Source: Rhabditophanes sp. KR3021 (taxonomy: Eukaryota > Nematoda > Chromadorea > Rhabditida > Alloionematidae). From it: a stretch of 64,000 nucleotides of DNA. The notes under the pieces were generated by a model. It did not search any database, was not told where the DNA came from, and saw nothing but the letters and a program-made list of their open reading frames with translations. The stretch is from the NCBI GenBank assembly GCA_963281155.1, contig CAUJLY010000002.1:3844001-3908000 (forward strand), in the 5' to 3' direction. Positions 48,395 through 62,146 of the stretch are shown here, one piece after another (within the stretch, counting starts at the first letter, position 1; the number at the start of each line of letters is the position of its first letter). A program made the translations under genes and the position numbers.

Positions 48395-50038
48395 AATTAT
48401 TTTTCATTTTATCTCTGTGATTTAATAAAATAATTGTATCGTTCTTTGTGTTTTTATTGTGTAATTTATTTCTATTTTATTGCCATTTTTCAATACACGC
48501 AATTGTGATTATTTGTAACTACTTGAGAATTTAAATACTTAAAGGGTTTGACTCCAATAAATAAATGTTAAGCTCCGTTTTCTTCTAATTGAATAATGAC
48601 ATATAATTTAACTTTTGTTTCATTTAAATAACAACAAGTCAAAAAATAAATCTATCTTATTTTACATATACAAAACTTCTCCAGGTATGCCGAATTTAGG
48701 CAAATCTTTTCAAAAATATTATCGTCGCGTTTTGAATCCAGTTGATTAATGGGTATACAAAACAGTATCAATATTCAGCTCCACGACTCATATCTGCCTT
48801 TTTTAAATACATTTCTTTATAATAAATTGTACATACCAGATTAGGAATACACCTTCCGAAACTTCTTTTCTTTGTCATTGCCTTGCAAACGGCTTATCCC
48901 TAACTAAATGAGATTTTAACTTTCTACATAAGAGCGTTGATTAATATAAACCTATTTTAACACTTATAAACATAGTACAAAAATATTTTGTTTTACCACT
49001 TGTAGTCTTCCCTTATTAGTGATCCTAGCGAGCGAACCCCTTGATTTTATGAATATGCCATCTAAGCACTTAGTTTTTCTAGCTCTACAAATTCTGTTGC
49101 AACACTTTTTCAAAGCCAAGCTGTTTAAGACTCATTCCTGGAGCAAGTCTGGGAAAAGTCAAGGTCTTCGAATATCTCTTTAACTGCTGGGTAGGCCCCC
49201 GGAGCAATAAATATTAGACTTATAAAACTTATTTACGGAATTTAATAATAGGAAATATACAATACTACAGCAAGTATCAAAAATGAATAAAAATTATACT
49301 AGTTACTAATGATAATCCAATTATAATATTACTACCAAATATATAATTTGTGGCATAGTAAGATAAAAGCAAAGATATAAATATGAAAAGCTTATATTCG
49401 TGGCCGCTTTAATTCATTGAAGGTTATTTTGTTTATAATTAATAAGTACGAAGTAATACGACAATTATTATTGAACTAAATGAAGAAAAAACTAAATTTT
49501 ATGTGAGTGATTATCCTTGCCAAATGTCAATCTACAATAATGATAAATATTCTTTAAATTGTACTGTGCTTATTGCTAATCATAATATTATTTGACTTTT
49601 TGAAAATATAAATATGTTATGCAACAAGAAAAATAATGTTTTATATCTAGATGTTAAACAATTTATATTGTTTCATAACCGCACATTACTAATGCGAATA
49701 TACTTTGACATATTTTCATGAATCATTTGTACAAAAAAGATGGATATTAATATTTTATCCCAATTATTATAGGATATTATATTTATTTGCTCATTACCAC
49801 GCTCTATACATTGATCTTCTAAAATTGCCTTTAATAAAACCTAGTAAAGTTCATTTAATATAAACAAATGATTCACCTAATTTAAAATACAAACAAATCT
49901 AAATTTGAAGAAACTCGCTAAGCCAACATTTATTCAAGACGTATGGTAACGAATTTATCAGATTTAAAACAAATAGCCCTTGTTTAAATAATTACTATAA
50001 ATTCAAGCGGCTATGTAAGTTTGAGCATTAAATCAAAA
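48395..50038. other. intergenic with decayed coding-like DNA at about 48830-49210
   Basis: On the minus strand, 49210-48700 shows short protein-like stretches in changing frames (AYPAVKEIFEDLDFSQTC, KCLDGIFIKSRGSLARI, KKADMSRGAEY, LINWIQNATIIFLKRF) with many stops. G and C are higher than around it. It may be an old transposon or gene relic; the family is not identified. The remainder is plain AT-rich DNA. Confidence 0.35.
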
Positions 50039-50236
50039 ATGAACACTTTATCGTTTAAAATTCTATTTATCACACTCTGTATTATTGCAGTATGCTATGA
50101 TAATAAAGTTTCAGCTGGAATAATCAGAAGAAGTTTTGACGGTACTGTTGATTTTGTGGATTCAATCGGACATGGGATAAAAAACGTATTTAGAGATCTT
50201 TTTGGCAGAAGAAGATACGAATATGAACGTTATTAA
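50039..50236 (+). CDS. small secreted peptide precursor, neuropeptide-like, 65 aa
   Basis: The signal peptide is the first 26 residues or so (hydrophobic LSFKILFITLCIIAVCY, cleavage likely after KVSA). The mature part begins GIIRR, has a mostly amphipathic 24-residue stretch from SFDGT to FRDLF, then GRRR and an acidic/aromatic tail YEYERY. The layout dibasic - peptide - Gly-Arg-Arg is that of a prohormone cleaved and amidated at the C-terminus, predicting a ...RDLF-amide. An antimicrobial or effector peptide is an alternative. There is no cysteine. The ATG is the only one that leaves a proper signal peptide. Isolated: neighbours are 0.8 kb or more away. Confidence 0.6.
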   Translation: MNTLSFKILFITLCIIAVCYDNKVSAGIIRRSFDGTVDFVDSIGHGIKNVFRDLFGRRRYEYERY

Positions 50237-51036
50237 CCTATTAATATACTAAACGTTGTGTGATCATTCTAAATTATAAAAGCCCACATTTTCCATTTGA
50301 TTATTTTTCCACAATTATTATCTGTTAATGCAAAAAATAAACAATTTACTTCCTTTTTTAAGATGATTAAATGTTTATGATACATATTGTATGAATTTAG
50401 CATTAAAACGTTGTTTAAACTAACTATGAAAAAACCCTTAATCAGCCTCACATATTAGAGGATTGTACAACGCATTACATCAATTGCGTTGTCTGATACA
50501 AACACTAAATATTTCAAGTTATGTAGCAAGCATATAATTACAAGCTTTGTCGGAAAGGGTGTTTTTTATAGTAAATATAGTAGGATCCCATTGGGATACA
50601 ATTTATATATCCATTCCATTGTCTTTTTATGTTTCTGATCCCCTCCTAGAGAAATCAGATATTTCTTTGATACGATGATCATAAATTAAAATTAATAAAT
50701 ACCCTTGATTCCTAATAAACTTCCTACAATCTTGTTTACTAGGTACTGAACCGCGTAAGAAAACTAGCACATGCGTAGAAGTACTTATTAAACCTTCCAT
50801 GATAGTAGTCATATCTTACAGTTAGATATTTTATTGATAATTGTAGTTTAATTTACAGAAATATTTATTTATTGAAGTTGAAATATTAAATATTTAAAAA
50901 TATCATTGTTTTGAAACAACAGTTTAACGAACCCAAATTAAATTAAACAATTCGTAAGTTCTGTAGAATTAATTAAGGACAATTTCCAAAACAATACAAA
51001 TCCCGTTATTTATATATTTTCACAACTCATATAATT
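50237..51036. other. intergenic, AT-rich
   Basis: Nothing recognised; short minus-strand ORFs here lack coding character. Confidence 0.5.
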
Positions 51037-53578
51037 TCAATTCTTAGATGGTTGATGAACTGCAACAACTTTGGCAGTATTTAAATCGTCGTGAAATATT
51101 TGAGATCTCTGAGGTTCTTGAATAAAACCAGGCATTCCTTCACCACTACTCATATCTGTTTCGTGATTAACAGATTTTGTCATATTCCGAAAAAGAGCAG
51201 TTGGCCTGGAAGAAGATATGGTTAGACCTGGTTTTGGAGCTTCCATTATTGACCCATTAATGGTATCTTCCATTTCCTTTGATTTTACATTTTCATTCAC
51301 CTTACTATTGCAAATGCTTACAAGATTTACTACTTGTACTCTTGGGTTAACTGAATTAGAATTATTTGATAAAGATTGTTTCCTACCGCCAGAATTAATG
51401 CTAGAAAATGATTGTCTGCCGATTTCCTTTATCACGCCACTATCCTCATAGTTACTGGAAGATGACCTTTTGTTACCACATATTGGTTCACTACAAGGTC
51501 TTTTACTTGGATCATTATATTCAATTGTTCCAGTAATGTCACACTTATTCTTTCCTTTTCTTGAGTCAGGCATCGCATGCACAGTTAAAGGAATAATGTT
51601 AAACTTTTTTGTATTGCCAGGATTAATCACTTGAACAAGTTGAGGTGCAGGCGTTCCATACGTAAATGGATCTTGAATTTCACCGTTGAAGCGGTAAGCA
51701 TATCGACCATGTTCGGAAATTGTGGAATGAATTTCTGTTGAGGAATGGTCTGAATCGGGAATATTTACATCATCATTATGTTCCAAATTTATAGGGTTAG
51801 AGACTGTTGATAAGGTGTCTCCTAAGTCTCTATCGTCATGAGACTGACTCAAACTACCGAATGGGCCTATGTGCCTTCTTTTCCCCCCACTGCTAATGTT
51901 GTAACCAGTAGCTTTGAGAATATCTTGACGGCAAACACAGCATACCCGTTGTTCTAATAGCCAAGGATCAACACATGCCTTAAGATGTATTAATATGTAT
52001 CAGAATTATGTGCAATAAAAAGCTCTTTATGCGCTATTTTTATTAAATTATAACGCATAATGATGTAAATAGCTCGAATTTACCTTATGAAAGATGTGAT
52101 GGCAAAGTAAAATCCTAAGGATATCTCCTGGTTGGAATTGATCGATACAAACTGGACATTCTAATTCTAGTTCTTTATCTCCGGCTTTAATGGGACGTGT
52201 GGGTATTTTTGTTAATGCTTTCTTTGCTGCTGTGAATAATCTTCGTTGCATGCGGTCTTTTGCATGGGCATATCTAAAGAATCTATGTTATAGTATGAAG
52301 AAAGGTGTAGTAATGCTTGTGTATATTATGTGGAAAAGTGTACTTATGTGCTATGTTTTGATCCATATGCGCTGAGAAAGTGGGAAATCTAGCGCGTAGT
52401 GTATCATTTGTCGGACCAAAATGATCATTAATAGCAATTTCATAAGCATTAGAGCAAGTGGTCACTATATAATTAAAATCTTACCTGAAACGTTGTAAGT
52501 AGTACCAGGCCAACCAACAGCAGCTGACTACCATTAGTATTATAAAGGAAATTGATACAAACATGACTGATGTTTTCGAAAAATTTCGGAGAGCTTCGGA
52601 ATCTGAAGGATTTTCTGATTCGCAAGATGTAGTAGAATCATCAGGATCATCTGACGTATAAGCAAAATACACATTTTCTTTTTCAAAAGGGTCTCTTTTT
52701 TGTTGTAAAGGAAAAGCATACGCATCTTTGGCGTGTGGAATCATTATAATTAAGGTTTCAACTTTTAAATATGCAGCAAAGGATCTTAAATATTGATGAA
52801 CATCTGATAATGAATCTATGCAAGTATGGCAATAAGCACATTTCGTAATTATTTTTGTATTTGGATAGGTATCCAAATCTGTAAGTGTCGGCATCTTAAT
52901 TTCTGGTAAATTACGTCCGCCAAAGATGTGTGGCAAACTGCATAAGTCTGTTGTGTTTAATTGTAATTTTCCTAAGGAAACATATTTGAATTTGCTTGGC
53001 GTGTAATGGGAAGATATTGGGGTATTTGTGGTTGGATGTGAAGTTGAATTTTTTGTACTAAACACAAACGTAGGATGATATTGAACATTAAACGTTGCTT
53101 GACCACATAATAATGTTTCCTACAAGAGTACACGTCATTTATTATTATATTACCAGACATAGTTGGTTGTATAATTAGAGTTAAAGCACTTTTATGGAAT
53201 GTACTGGTGTTATTAACACTTTAATTAATAGAACTCCAATTACGTATTTAAACAGACTGATACATATTTTCACAAACAATTTAATAAATTATTTATACTT
53301 ATAGTTTCTGCACTTTTCACGCAATCTATTGTATACTAATACGTAAAAGCTGAATCATGAGAACATCAATACTTTTAATCGCAGGGTATATTGCATTTTT
53401 TAACAAAAAATGGATATATTATAAAGCTGTTTTCCTCAAATAATATACTTTCCGACGAGATTTTCAGTTACAATAATAATAACATATTTTTTGATAAGGA
53501 GTATATGCTTACCTGAATTGCTATCTTAAAGTTGGCAGCTACAATAATGAATTGAAATAATGAAAAGTAGTAATTCAT
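51037..53578 (-). CDS. Goliath/RNF130-like PA-TM-RING E3 ubiquitin ligase, 610 aa
   Basis: Endosomal transmembrane ubiquitin ligase. Exons are 53578-53513, 53119-52485, 52273-52084 and 51978-51037 (phases 0,2,0; 1833 nt). The signal peptide is MNYYFSLFQFIIVAA. The lumenal region (about 23-200) holds a diverged protease-associated domain (KVETLIIMIPHAKDAYAFP). TM is at about 205-228 (VMFVSISFIILMVVSCCWLA). The cytosolic linker KDRMQRRLFTAAKKALTKIP is typical of Goliath. RING-H2 (about 271-312) is CPVC...CHHIFHKACVDPW then CCVC, with all ligands present. The 300-residue tail is Ser/Asn-rich and disordered. Intron 1 is 393 nt. Confidence 0.93.
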
Positions 53579-56500
53579 CGTCAACTAATGAGGTTGAGTT
53601 TGGTCGCCAATCAGAAGTTTGAGATGGTTATTCTCAGTTAATAACAGTATACCTTTAGATCCAACCAAATCTAGAATTAAATAATTAATTATCGTAAAAA
53701 TATCAAGAAGGAAGTATTATTTAAATTATTCGTCAGTTTACAAGATGCATACCGACATATATGCTATAATTTCTTCTGTTTAGAAATGGAGAATGTCGAT
53801 GAAGAAGGCAATATAAATTAATAATATAATTACTAATTGATGGAAAAGTGAAAAGATAATGGCATCATCTATATATTTTAATTTTACCATTAGTATTGCG
53901 ATAATGTACATATATCTTGAATAGCTAAGGCCAAAAGTATAGACGATGGAAAGAAAAAATGCTTTAATCAACAAGATAAAATATAAACTTTGTGAATATT
54001 ATGCTTTTTCATCCTTAAAGGCAGGCATATTTCTAACTTGTTATGTTATTAAAAATAACGAAAATTTATGTCACTAACCATTTTATATAACGTGTAAAAT
54101 ATTAATGCCACCCTTTAGTGATGATGTGTTGTATAGCGTGAAGAACTGTACACGTAACCCTACAAGTTTTATCTTTTGGTTCTTAAATATTGAGTCACAG
54201 CTTTAAGTGATAACAAATCTTAAATGTTAATGTATGCGAAGGAATATAATCCATATGTTGGTATACAAGAATTAAAAATAATTGCCCCGAGGATGCAGTC
54301 ACTAGTGACCACTCCGTTAGCCTTTTGATAACACCAAGTATAGGTTCCTTTCCCGAAAGAGTGATTATTTGTCTAGGGTAGAGTTAGTGTAAATAGTATC
54401 TCAAAAATACTATCTATGTATTTTCCTTCCACGAGACTACTAAAATTCATGTTCCTATTAGTAATGTCAAATTTGGTGTTGTGAGCAAGATGTTACATTG
54501 TGAATATGTAGATAGTTAAAAGAATGGGATAACATAGATGAATAAAATAGTGGCAACTCGCTTAGAAACACATATTTTCAAACAATTTTCTAATAACTTA
54601 CAAATAAGAGTCAAACGATTCTGTTTCTTTACAGAGTTTTATTACTACACCAGTTAAATATTAATTGTACCTATTTTTTAGAATGAATATTTGATTGACA
54701 AAAAATGGTGAATGCCGAACGATTATTCAATACGTTTGAAAAGAAAAATAATTATGTTGTTGTTATCATTATTTTGGAACCACAAGATACCCGATTCAAT
54801 AAAGTAATTTTCAGTATAAGGAAATTAAGATAAATTTAAATAGATAGATTAAAAGATACAGTTCACTTTAAAAAAGTTGTTTGTAGCATTCTGAGTAAAA
54901 TAATGCTATGTAAACTCATAATACAACAGTGTTTTACGTTTGGTATCATTTTTATTTGGACCATAAAATTCGATAGTCATAAACAATGATATGGAAACTT
55001 TACTACTTTGGTGAAAAGGAAGTACTAATACTGTGGTGGGATTGTTTATACCTGTGAAAGGCATTTACATGGGACCATATGATTACTAATGTGTTAACTC
55101 ACATTTTCTCGATCACATTCTACACAAATTCCCATCTAGTCCATTTGATAAAAACAAATCGACGACTTATTATCATAAGACGCCACACAATAATCTAGAT
55201 CCTATAACAATTTGTGGGAACCAAACATTAAACGTCATCTCAAAAAAGTTAATTTATTCCTTAAAGAGTTCCCGGTATTAAGTATATTCTCTAGTTGCTT
55301 AAGCCAATGCTGGCACTCGTCTTTGTAAAAAACTTCGCCGCGCCAGCTAATTCATTTTAAAGACATCTAAATGATATAGCCAGTCAAGTTATGTAGCCCG
55401 TTCAATAAAAAAGTTGAATTTTGTGTCGTTCATTTATGCTATAAATAAATGAGTCTACATACAACATGTCAGGCTAAATACTTCCAAAACACATTGCATG
55501 GTGGTTCTCAAAGTCATATAATAAAATTTGTTTTGCCATTCTTATACATACGTTATACACACATTATATCTGAAGGTATCATTTTTTGGCAAACAACAAA
55601 TATTTAAAATAAACGAGTGTATAAAATCTGATTAAAACATAATTTAAAGTTTTGATATGTAAATGAAATAAATATTGTGAGAGGGGCTTGGATTTGGAAA
55701 ACCTTATACTAAATTACGGGCTGAACTATGATTACAAGTTTTAGGCATTTAAAATATTAATATTAAAATTCGGAATAATATTTTTAAATTAATTTTGGGA
55801 TAGAACGTAAATAGTTATTTGGCAAGAATAGCAATTTGATAAAAGGCATTAGATAAAAGTAAATGTACTTTATCTCCAAAAATGAAAGATAAAAGGACAT
55901 ACAGAGTTCTATTTGTTATTAAATGTATAGCCCTTTATAACTACGCTCCCACTGCTAAAAGCGATTGATTATGAAGTTAAAGTTCTTATTTTTTGATAAA
56001 ACAAAAATTTCATATAACGGCAAAGTGTGAATTTAGATGTTTGCATTGAGTTGTCTGTATTCAGGATTCGTGATAATTTTTTCCTCTACTTTTGCCAAAC
56101 ATAGTTTGCCAAGAATGGTGTAATAAAATTTGTTTCCTACGCAGGATGTATAAATTGTATTAGCCTAGTTACAAAAAAGCATTTCATTAATCCTTTCTTA
56201 CTAAAGTATTGAATAAAAAAGAGTTAAATTGCAAAGAAATTAAGTTGTTCTTTACAATTCCTTCTATTAGGGGCGATATTTAAAAGATGAAAGTTAGGAA
56301 AACATAATTTTCACTCATATCTACACTCCCACACCATTATCAATTGTTTTTTACCATAAATTTATCCTCTTGACATGGCAAATAAAATTTAAAAAATAGA
56401 CTGTAGTATCTTGTTAAAGATATAATTCTGATAAATCGAAAAGGTCAGATTATAAAGATTATTATAATTTATCGCAAACAACATATATTACATTAAGCTG

Positions 56501-57814
56501 ATAAATAGTGCACAAATAAAAGCTAGAAACATAGAAGTGATTTTCCTCACAAAAATATTTTGTCTTAATTAGATTGAAACATGTACATGTTACAAATTGA
56601 ATTTGTTAAGTTTAAATTGAAGGGGATATATGATTAAGCCAAAAAGTAAAAAAATGTTTTTGAATTTTAATATACATAATTTATGGCTATTTTTGGATAT
56701 TTGCGGAAATTTGAATGTCTGAACGGAGCGAATGAGGGAATGTTTGAATGATTTGATATGGAAAAAAATAAATTTGTATGACAATTCACTCTAAATTGAA
56801 ATAGTATGAAGGATAGCGTGATGAGTGAGTTGATGCTTTGAATCCAGCATGAAGGGAATAGGAGCTTGTTGCAAATGAAAAATAGCAATTCCCTCAATAT
56901 ACACAACTGTCGGAAAATGCAAAAAATAAATTAATTAGAGTTGTTCATCAAATTGTATTATCCTCATTTGTGTGCCTTTTTAAAGCATCACAAATCTAGT
57001 TCAAATAAATAATTTACCGTATTTAAAAGGTTTGAAGAATGCAAACAATCTTTTGTTAGTCAGTTGAAATTATACACGCAATTAGTATGCACGCAACTTC
57101 ACGGAAATAACACTTTTGCTAAACAATTGTCATTAGGAAAGTGTTATTCAGTGACTTCATATAATTTAACGCCTTTCAAAATGAAATTAATGAAGTACAT
57201 CTAATCAACTTCTTCGAGTAGCAATTTAATAAATTTTCTCCAGTTTCAATTAATTGGGTCTAGCAGTTCGAAGAATTATGTTGTGTATTAGAAACTTAAA
57301 AAATGTCTTTCATAATCAGTGTGCCTTCAGCATTTTAAATACTCCTATAAAATACGTCACATCTAACAAACCTGAACCCAGCTTGCTACAAATAATAAAT
57401 CAACTTTTCCGTTCAGACTAGCTTTCTTAAAATCAATCTACTCTTATTATTCAATATACATCAATGTTATATGACACCTTATTGTCTTAATTTTATTTTT
57501 CAACACCTTAACACATTAACAATAAATAAATATACTTTCAAATAAAATCATATAGATTAAAGTTTGTTTAAATGTCTCTAAATACTTTAATTGACAGTTC
57601 TACAAATTGTCAATATTGTAGCTTGTTATAACATGATTGAAACCCTCAATATCGTTCCAACAGAGTTGTTTATATCGTATTTCAAAATTAATTTGAAACA
57701 AATAAATAATACGATAGGGATAAATATGTGATAAGAATAAATAACTAATTGATAATTAATTTGATACAAATAGATACATCATACAAACAAGGAAATGGCA
57801 TATTTAAAAATGAA

Positions 57815-57900
57815 TAAATTATGAATATATAAAATAAATTTGTGATTATATGAAATAAATAAATTTGCGAATATATAAGAATAAATAAATTTGTGAATGG
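57815..57900. repeat. AT-rich tandem repeat, unit about 30 bp
   Basis: Three diverged units built on aaataaatttgtgaatatat. Probably a simple-sequence minisatellite. Confidence 0.55.
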
Positions 57901-58166
57901 ATGGTGGGAGTATGGAGTAATTAGCTATTTGTAAATCCCATTCAACTAAATACAATATCTGGTTAATCATATTTTTGAAATCTAAAATTACAAAGGCATT
58001 TATGTTCTAAAAAATATTGCTCAATGAAAAATTAAAGTTTAGAGTGGCCGGCACTACCATTAGCAAAACCAAACTTTAATCTTGATTGAGGCGTTAAAAA
58101 GCATAAATAAATTTTGGTTCATTCTAGAAATTGCCCTAAACAGATGTTAACTACCTAAAACCAAAA

Positions 58167-58418
58167 ATGCAATTAAACGGTATTTCACTCTTTTTAAAAT
58201 TATTATGTGTTTTATTTCCACAATTATTTAAATGCACTCACTGCTTTTGGTATAATAGTAATAATAATGGCAATAATAATATGTTAAATATTGCCGAAGT
58301 GATTAAAGTTAGGGAAGTGTTTTTGACAAAAAAATATTTTTATTACCCTGATAGCCTAGAAGGAATGTTTCTTGTATCAACATTAAGCGAGAAGTCTTGG
58401 CTTGGGTATGAAATTTGA
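58167..58418 (+). CDS. doubtful small ORF, 83 aa
   Basis: Starts MQLNGISLFLKLLCVLFPQ, which could be a signal peptide, then Cys, an Asn-rich run and VREVFLTKKYFYYPDSLEGM. No splice or leader signal that I can point to. It may be chance. Confidence 0.2.
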   Translation: MQLNGISLFLKLLCVLFPQLFKCTHCFWYNSNNNGNNNMLNIAEVIKVREVFLTKKYFYYPDSLEGMFLVSTLSEKSWLGYEI

Positions 58419-61337
58419 AAGATTGAAAATGTTAACCAACTGTATTAAGTTAAAAAAGTATTTATGTTATTCTTGAATATTTATTAGATGCCCATTAGTA
58501 AAACCATTTCCCAGGTTTAAATTATAACATTTTAAAATAAAAGCACCCTTCTAGTTCTTTAAAATCTCATTATCAATCATTTTCAAATTGGCATAAAATT
58601 AACAACAATCTAAATAGAAAATTTAATAAACTGTGATTGTACTTTCAAACTTCGTTAAAACATATTTTATCACACAAAAGCAATTCAAAATTTAAGATCT
58701 GACCGAGGATACACAAAATAATTGTGTTTTGAAGATAGAAAAGTAGATATACAACTAATGTAGTTGAGCATTACTACTTAGCATATCCACTTATCTTTTT
58801 AAAGAATATCTCAAACTTTGTTAACAGTACAAAATAACAAGAACAACAGATCATTTTAATTTTGCATTGTATTAATTGTTTCGCATATACAAAAATGGAT
58901 ACATTATTTTTTAGATAAGGAAATACATGCCATGTGAGACATTTTTTAAACTCAAAAACATGTTTTTATATGTCCATAGAAGGTTTTCTCATTGTAATGT
59001 TCCGACTTAAAAAAATTATTTTGTATGTCACAAAAATAAGAAAAAAGCAAAATATATTTTTGGCAATACTTTATCTTAGTTAAAATATTTAATTTATTTA
59101 AAGCGATATTTTTTTCCTGGTTAAAACTGATTTACATATATTATAATGAAACCGTTTCACATATTAAACGAGAGTCTTCAATGAAACCAGGAGATAAAAT
59201 CACTCTCGCAAAAGAAATTCGACAATGTGTAAAGATTGTTTTATTAAATAATGTAACTATATAACTTAATTGTGTATTATGTAATTGCATCAATTAAACT
59301 CAAAATAAAGTCTGTTTATCAGGGCTAATCTCTAAAATGTACACTTTTTATTTCCAGTTATTTATATCCTGAACTATAGAAAATGCAAGTTAATGATTCC
59401 AAACGTAAAGGTGGTTTGAAGTATGTGTACAGATAAAATGTAGATTCCTACGTTTTTATAATCAAGTATGAGTCAATATATTAGAACTCGAAATATCATA
59501 ATAAGTGAGTAATTGTTTTTGTCGTAAAAAGTGCTCTAAATGAGTAAATACCAAGTGGTTGTTATAAGGATCATATAAAATTGTTGATTATTCAATAAAA
59601 AATAGACAATAACAAATTATATGTGGTAATTTTATAGTAGCATTCAAATTTATTTTCACATATATTTTTTACGCTTGTAAAAGTCTAATATTGGTTGGTG
59701 TCAAAAGTCAACTGGAAATAAATGTATAAAACTTATTACGGCAAACATAAAAAATATTTCATTTTACAACTTTTGATTGGAATAAGATATTTTTTTAAAA
59801 CAGGAAAACGAAAGTTTCTGTTTAAATAGACTTTTTGATAGAAAATTTTCTTTGCTTAAACTCTCCTCACATTAGTCACATTTGGAAGGGATAAAATCAT
59901 TAAATTGATATTAAACTAACATCTAAGAAGTAGTAACAGCTGGAATCGTTCATTCCTATAATTCACTTTTAAATAAATATTCTGATGTAACAGAACTCAA
60001 ATAACATATTTTATAGTTATATCTCATAATATCATTTAGTTAAAAAGCACATAGTATTTTATTTTGTTTAAATTGCCAAAAATTAGGATTGTTCATAAAA
60101 TGACACTACATATTATTACTAAATTCATAAATACTCTTAAACAAACATTACTAGTGCGAGAATATTTAATAACAATCAATCAACGTTCTATTTATTGTTA
60201 TAATTACATAAGTAAACAGTATATGTTTCGAGGAAGTGTTGAATTGTTGTTGAGTGAAAAAAGAATTGAGTGTAGTGGTTTATGAATATGGGCAATAATT
60301 CATTGTTGACCTATCGGAGTGATTTTGACATTTTAAGGTGGTGTGGAATAATTTATTATTATTAACGAACAAATTAAATATGACAGTAATACTACCTTCC
60401 GAATAAATAAACAGCATAATATAAATGATAAAGAATAAAATAATTGATAAAGAATAAAGTAATGGATAAATGAATAATAGTTGAATTTACATTTTCTAAT
60501 AATAATTATATGCGGTCTTCTGCATTTTACTCTTCAAGTTATTTTAATTCGAATGGTTGTATTTCATATAAGGTCAAATGGTATATGAGTCTGAAGCAAA
60601 CACTAGATGACCAACTTGGTAAAATACATACCATAGTAACTAGGACATTGTGAATTAAAAGGTAATTGCATCGTAGACTAGTAGTTGTTAACAATACTGC
60701 TTTAACAAACCATGTAATATTACATCAAAATAAGTACTTTAAATCTTTATAAATTAAATCTATTCTTATGCAAAGAAGCTGCTCGCATTCAAAAAACATA
60801 ATATTAAATTACTAATAACTTTAATGTTCATGAAAATCAAGATTTGATTATTTTGAGGTACTTTTAAAAGCAAGTACGATTGACAGAATATAATGGTAGA
60901 GTGAGTTGACATATTTGAAATATTATAGTAATAAATATACCTTTGATGTAATATTTAAAAAGATGACATAAGTAAGGATTATTATATCTCAGATTTGTAT
61001 ACATTACCGATTCCTATAGAAAGGATTATAACGATGGGAGGTTAGTTTGTTTATTTGTTGGTCAAAATGACTTTAAGTGGCATTAAAAGGAACAATCACA
61101 GCATAGCCTTGACAAATAAAAGCCTTTTGACAAAAAGTACAATTGGATGTACATAATATCTAAAGTTTTGTGAAATCTTAAAAATTAATTAAGAGAAGGA
61201 TGCGAAGCATACATAATATATTTATTAGAATCTTAAAGACTAATTCAGAAATACGATATGAAAGTTACGTATTTTAGAGAAAAATAATTCGGATGAACAT
61301 TTACAAAAGAAAGCGTATTTATCAAACCATATAAAGA

Positions 61338-62146
61338 TTAATACTTATAAATATGAGTTGGCTTCATGTGCTTTGTAATCATAGCAGTTGGTGGTATTAA
61401 AACAGGAATATTGCCTTTAACAGTTGGCCCAGACTTGACAATATGCTGTTCCGCCAAGTTTATTAAGACATGTAACATCGTGAAGTAATCAACACAAGTC
61501 TTTACAACGGAGATGCTCCATATTTGAAGTGGGATTTGAATGCAATTGCAAAAAATCAAAATATAATTTTCGAAATTCCATGTATCAACAAAGTTGTTTG
61601 TAGCAATTAAAATTGAGATAGCAAAAACAAGTAGAATGTGAAAAAGTAAAGATACCTTGTCAAATGCCCAATGGATATATAAAAACCGCCTGTTCAAATT
61701 TATCAGCCCATGCAACATGATTCCAATCATAAAACAGCATACCTGTACAGAGAGTTTAAAGGATTGAAAAATACACATTTAAAAAAACATACCAAATTAT
61801 AAAGAATCATTATTGCAAAGTAGGATAAAGCTAGGGATGATTTGACAAAAATGTTTTGGATCATCTTATATTTGTAGATTTTGTATAAAATAATTAGAGA
61901 TGTTATTGCTACATAGAATGCCTCAAAGATAATAATTGTCATACATCCTCCCCTAATTAAACACGAATCAAGACAACAAAGTGGTTCTAATTTGAGATGT
62001 GGAGCCTTGATTTTATCTCTAAACTGTAGTTGCCGTTTGTATCGATGCTTCACCTTATCATTCTTATCCTTTGTATCATTTTTGTCTTTATTTTCCTTCA
62101 TACTATTGAAAATGTTTCTTTGGTCCTTACTAAAAAACGAAAACAT
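61338..62146 (-). CDS. four-TM (LAPTM/tetraspan-like) membrane protein, 252 aa
   Basis: Exons are 62146-61793 and 61742-61338, phase 0, with a 50-nt intron. A Lys/Asp-rich cytosolic start (to about residue 50) is followed by CCLDSCLIRGGCMTIIIFEA (Cys-rich entry into TM1), TM2 at the exon junction (LSYFAIMILYNLVCCFMIGI), TM3 (LLFHILLVFAISILIA) and TM4 (NYILIFCNCIQIPLQIW). It ends in a short Pro/Lys tail. The Cys-rich motif just before TM1 and the spacing fit the nematode four-TM families related to LAPTM proteins, but this is pattern-level evidence. Confidence 0.6.

Larger units (their letters stand above)
53579..61337. other. 7.8-kb gene-poor AT-rich region
   Basis: I find no conserved coding sequence. 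Short ORFs (for example 53780-53974 and 56667-56906 on minus, 60064-60285 on plus) have the composition of chance frames. A palindrome GTCACTAGTGAC lies near 54299-54310. Simple repeats lie at about 57815-57900 and 60415-60480. Long introns or regulatory DNA of a flanking gene, or a noncoding RNA, cannot be excluded. Confidence 0.5.

Noticed and set aside
53780..53974. Hydrophobic minus-strand ORF, 64 codons
   Set aside because: AT-rich DNA gives Ile/Leu/Phe/Tyr-rich frames by chance; no start context or splice signals.
54299..54310. 12-bp palindrome GTCACTAGTGAC
   Set aside because: A single short palindrome in 7 kb is expected by chance and has no partner or context.
56590..56906. Two overlapping minus-strand ORFs
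   Set aside because: Composition typical of random AT-rich sequence.
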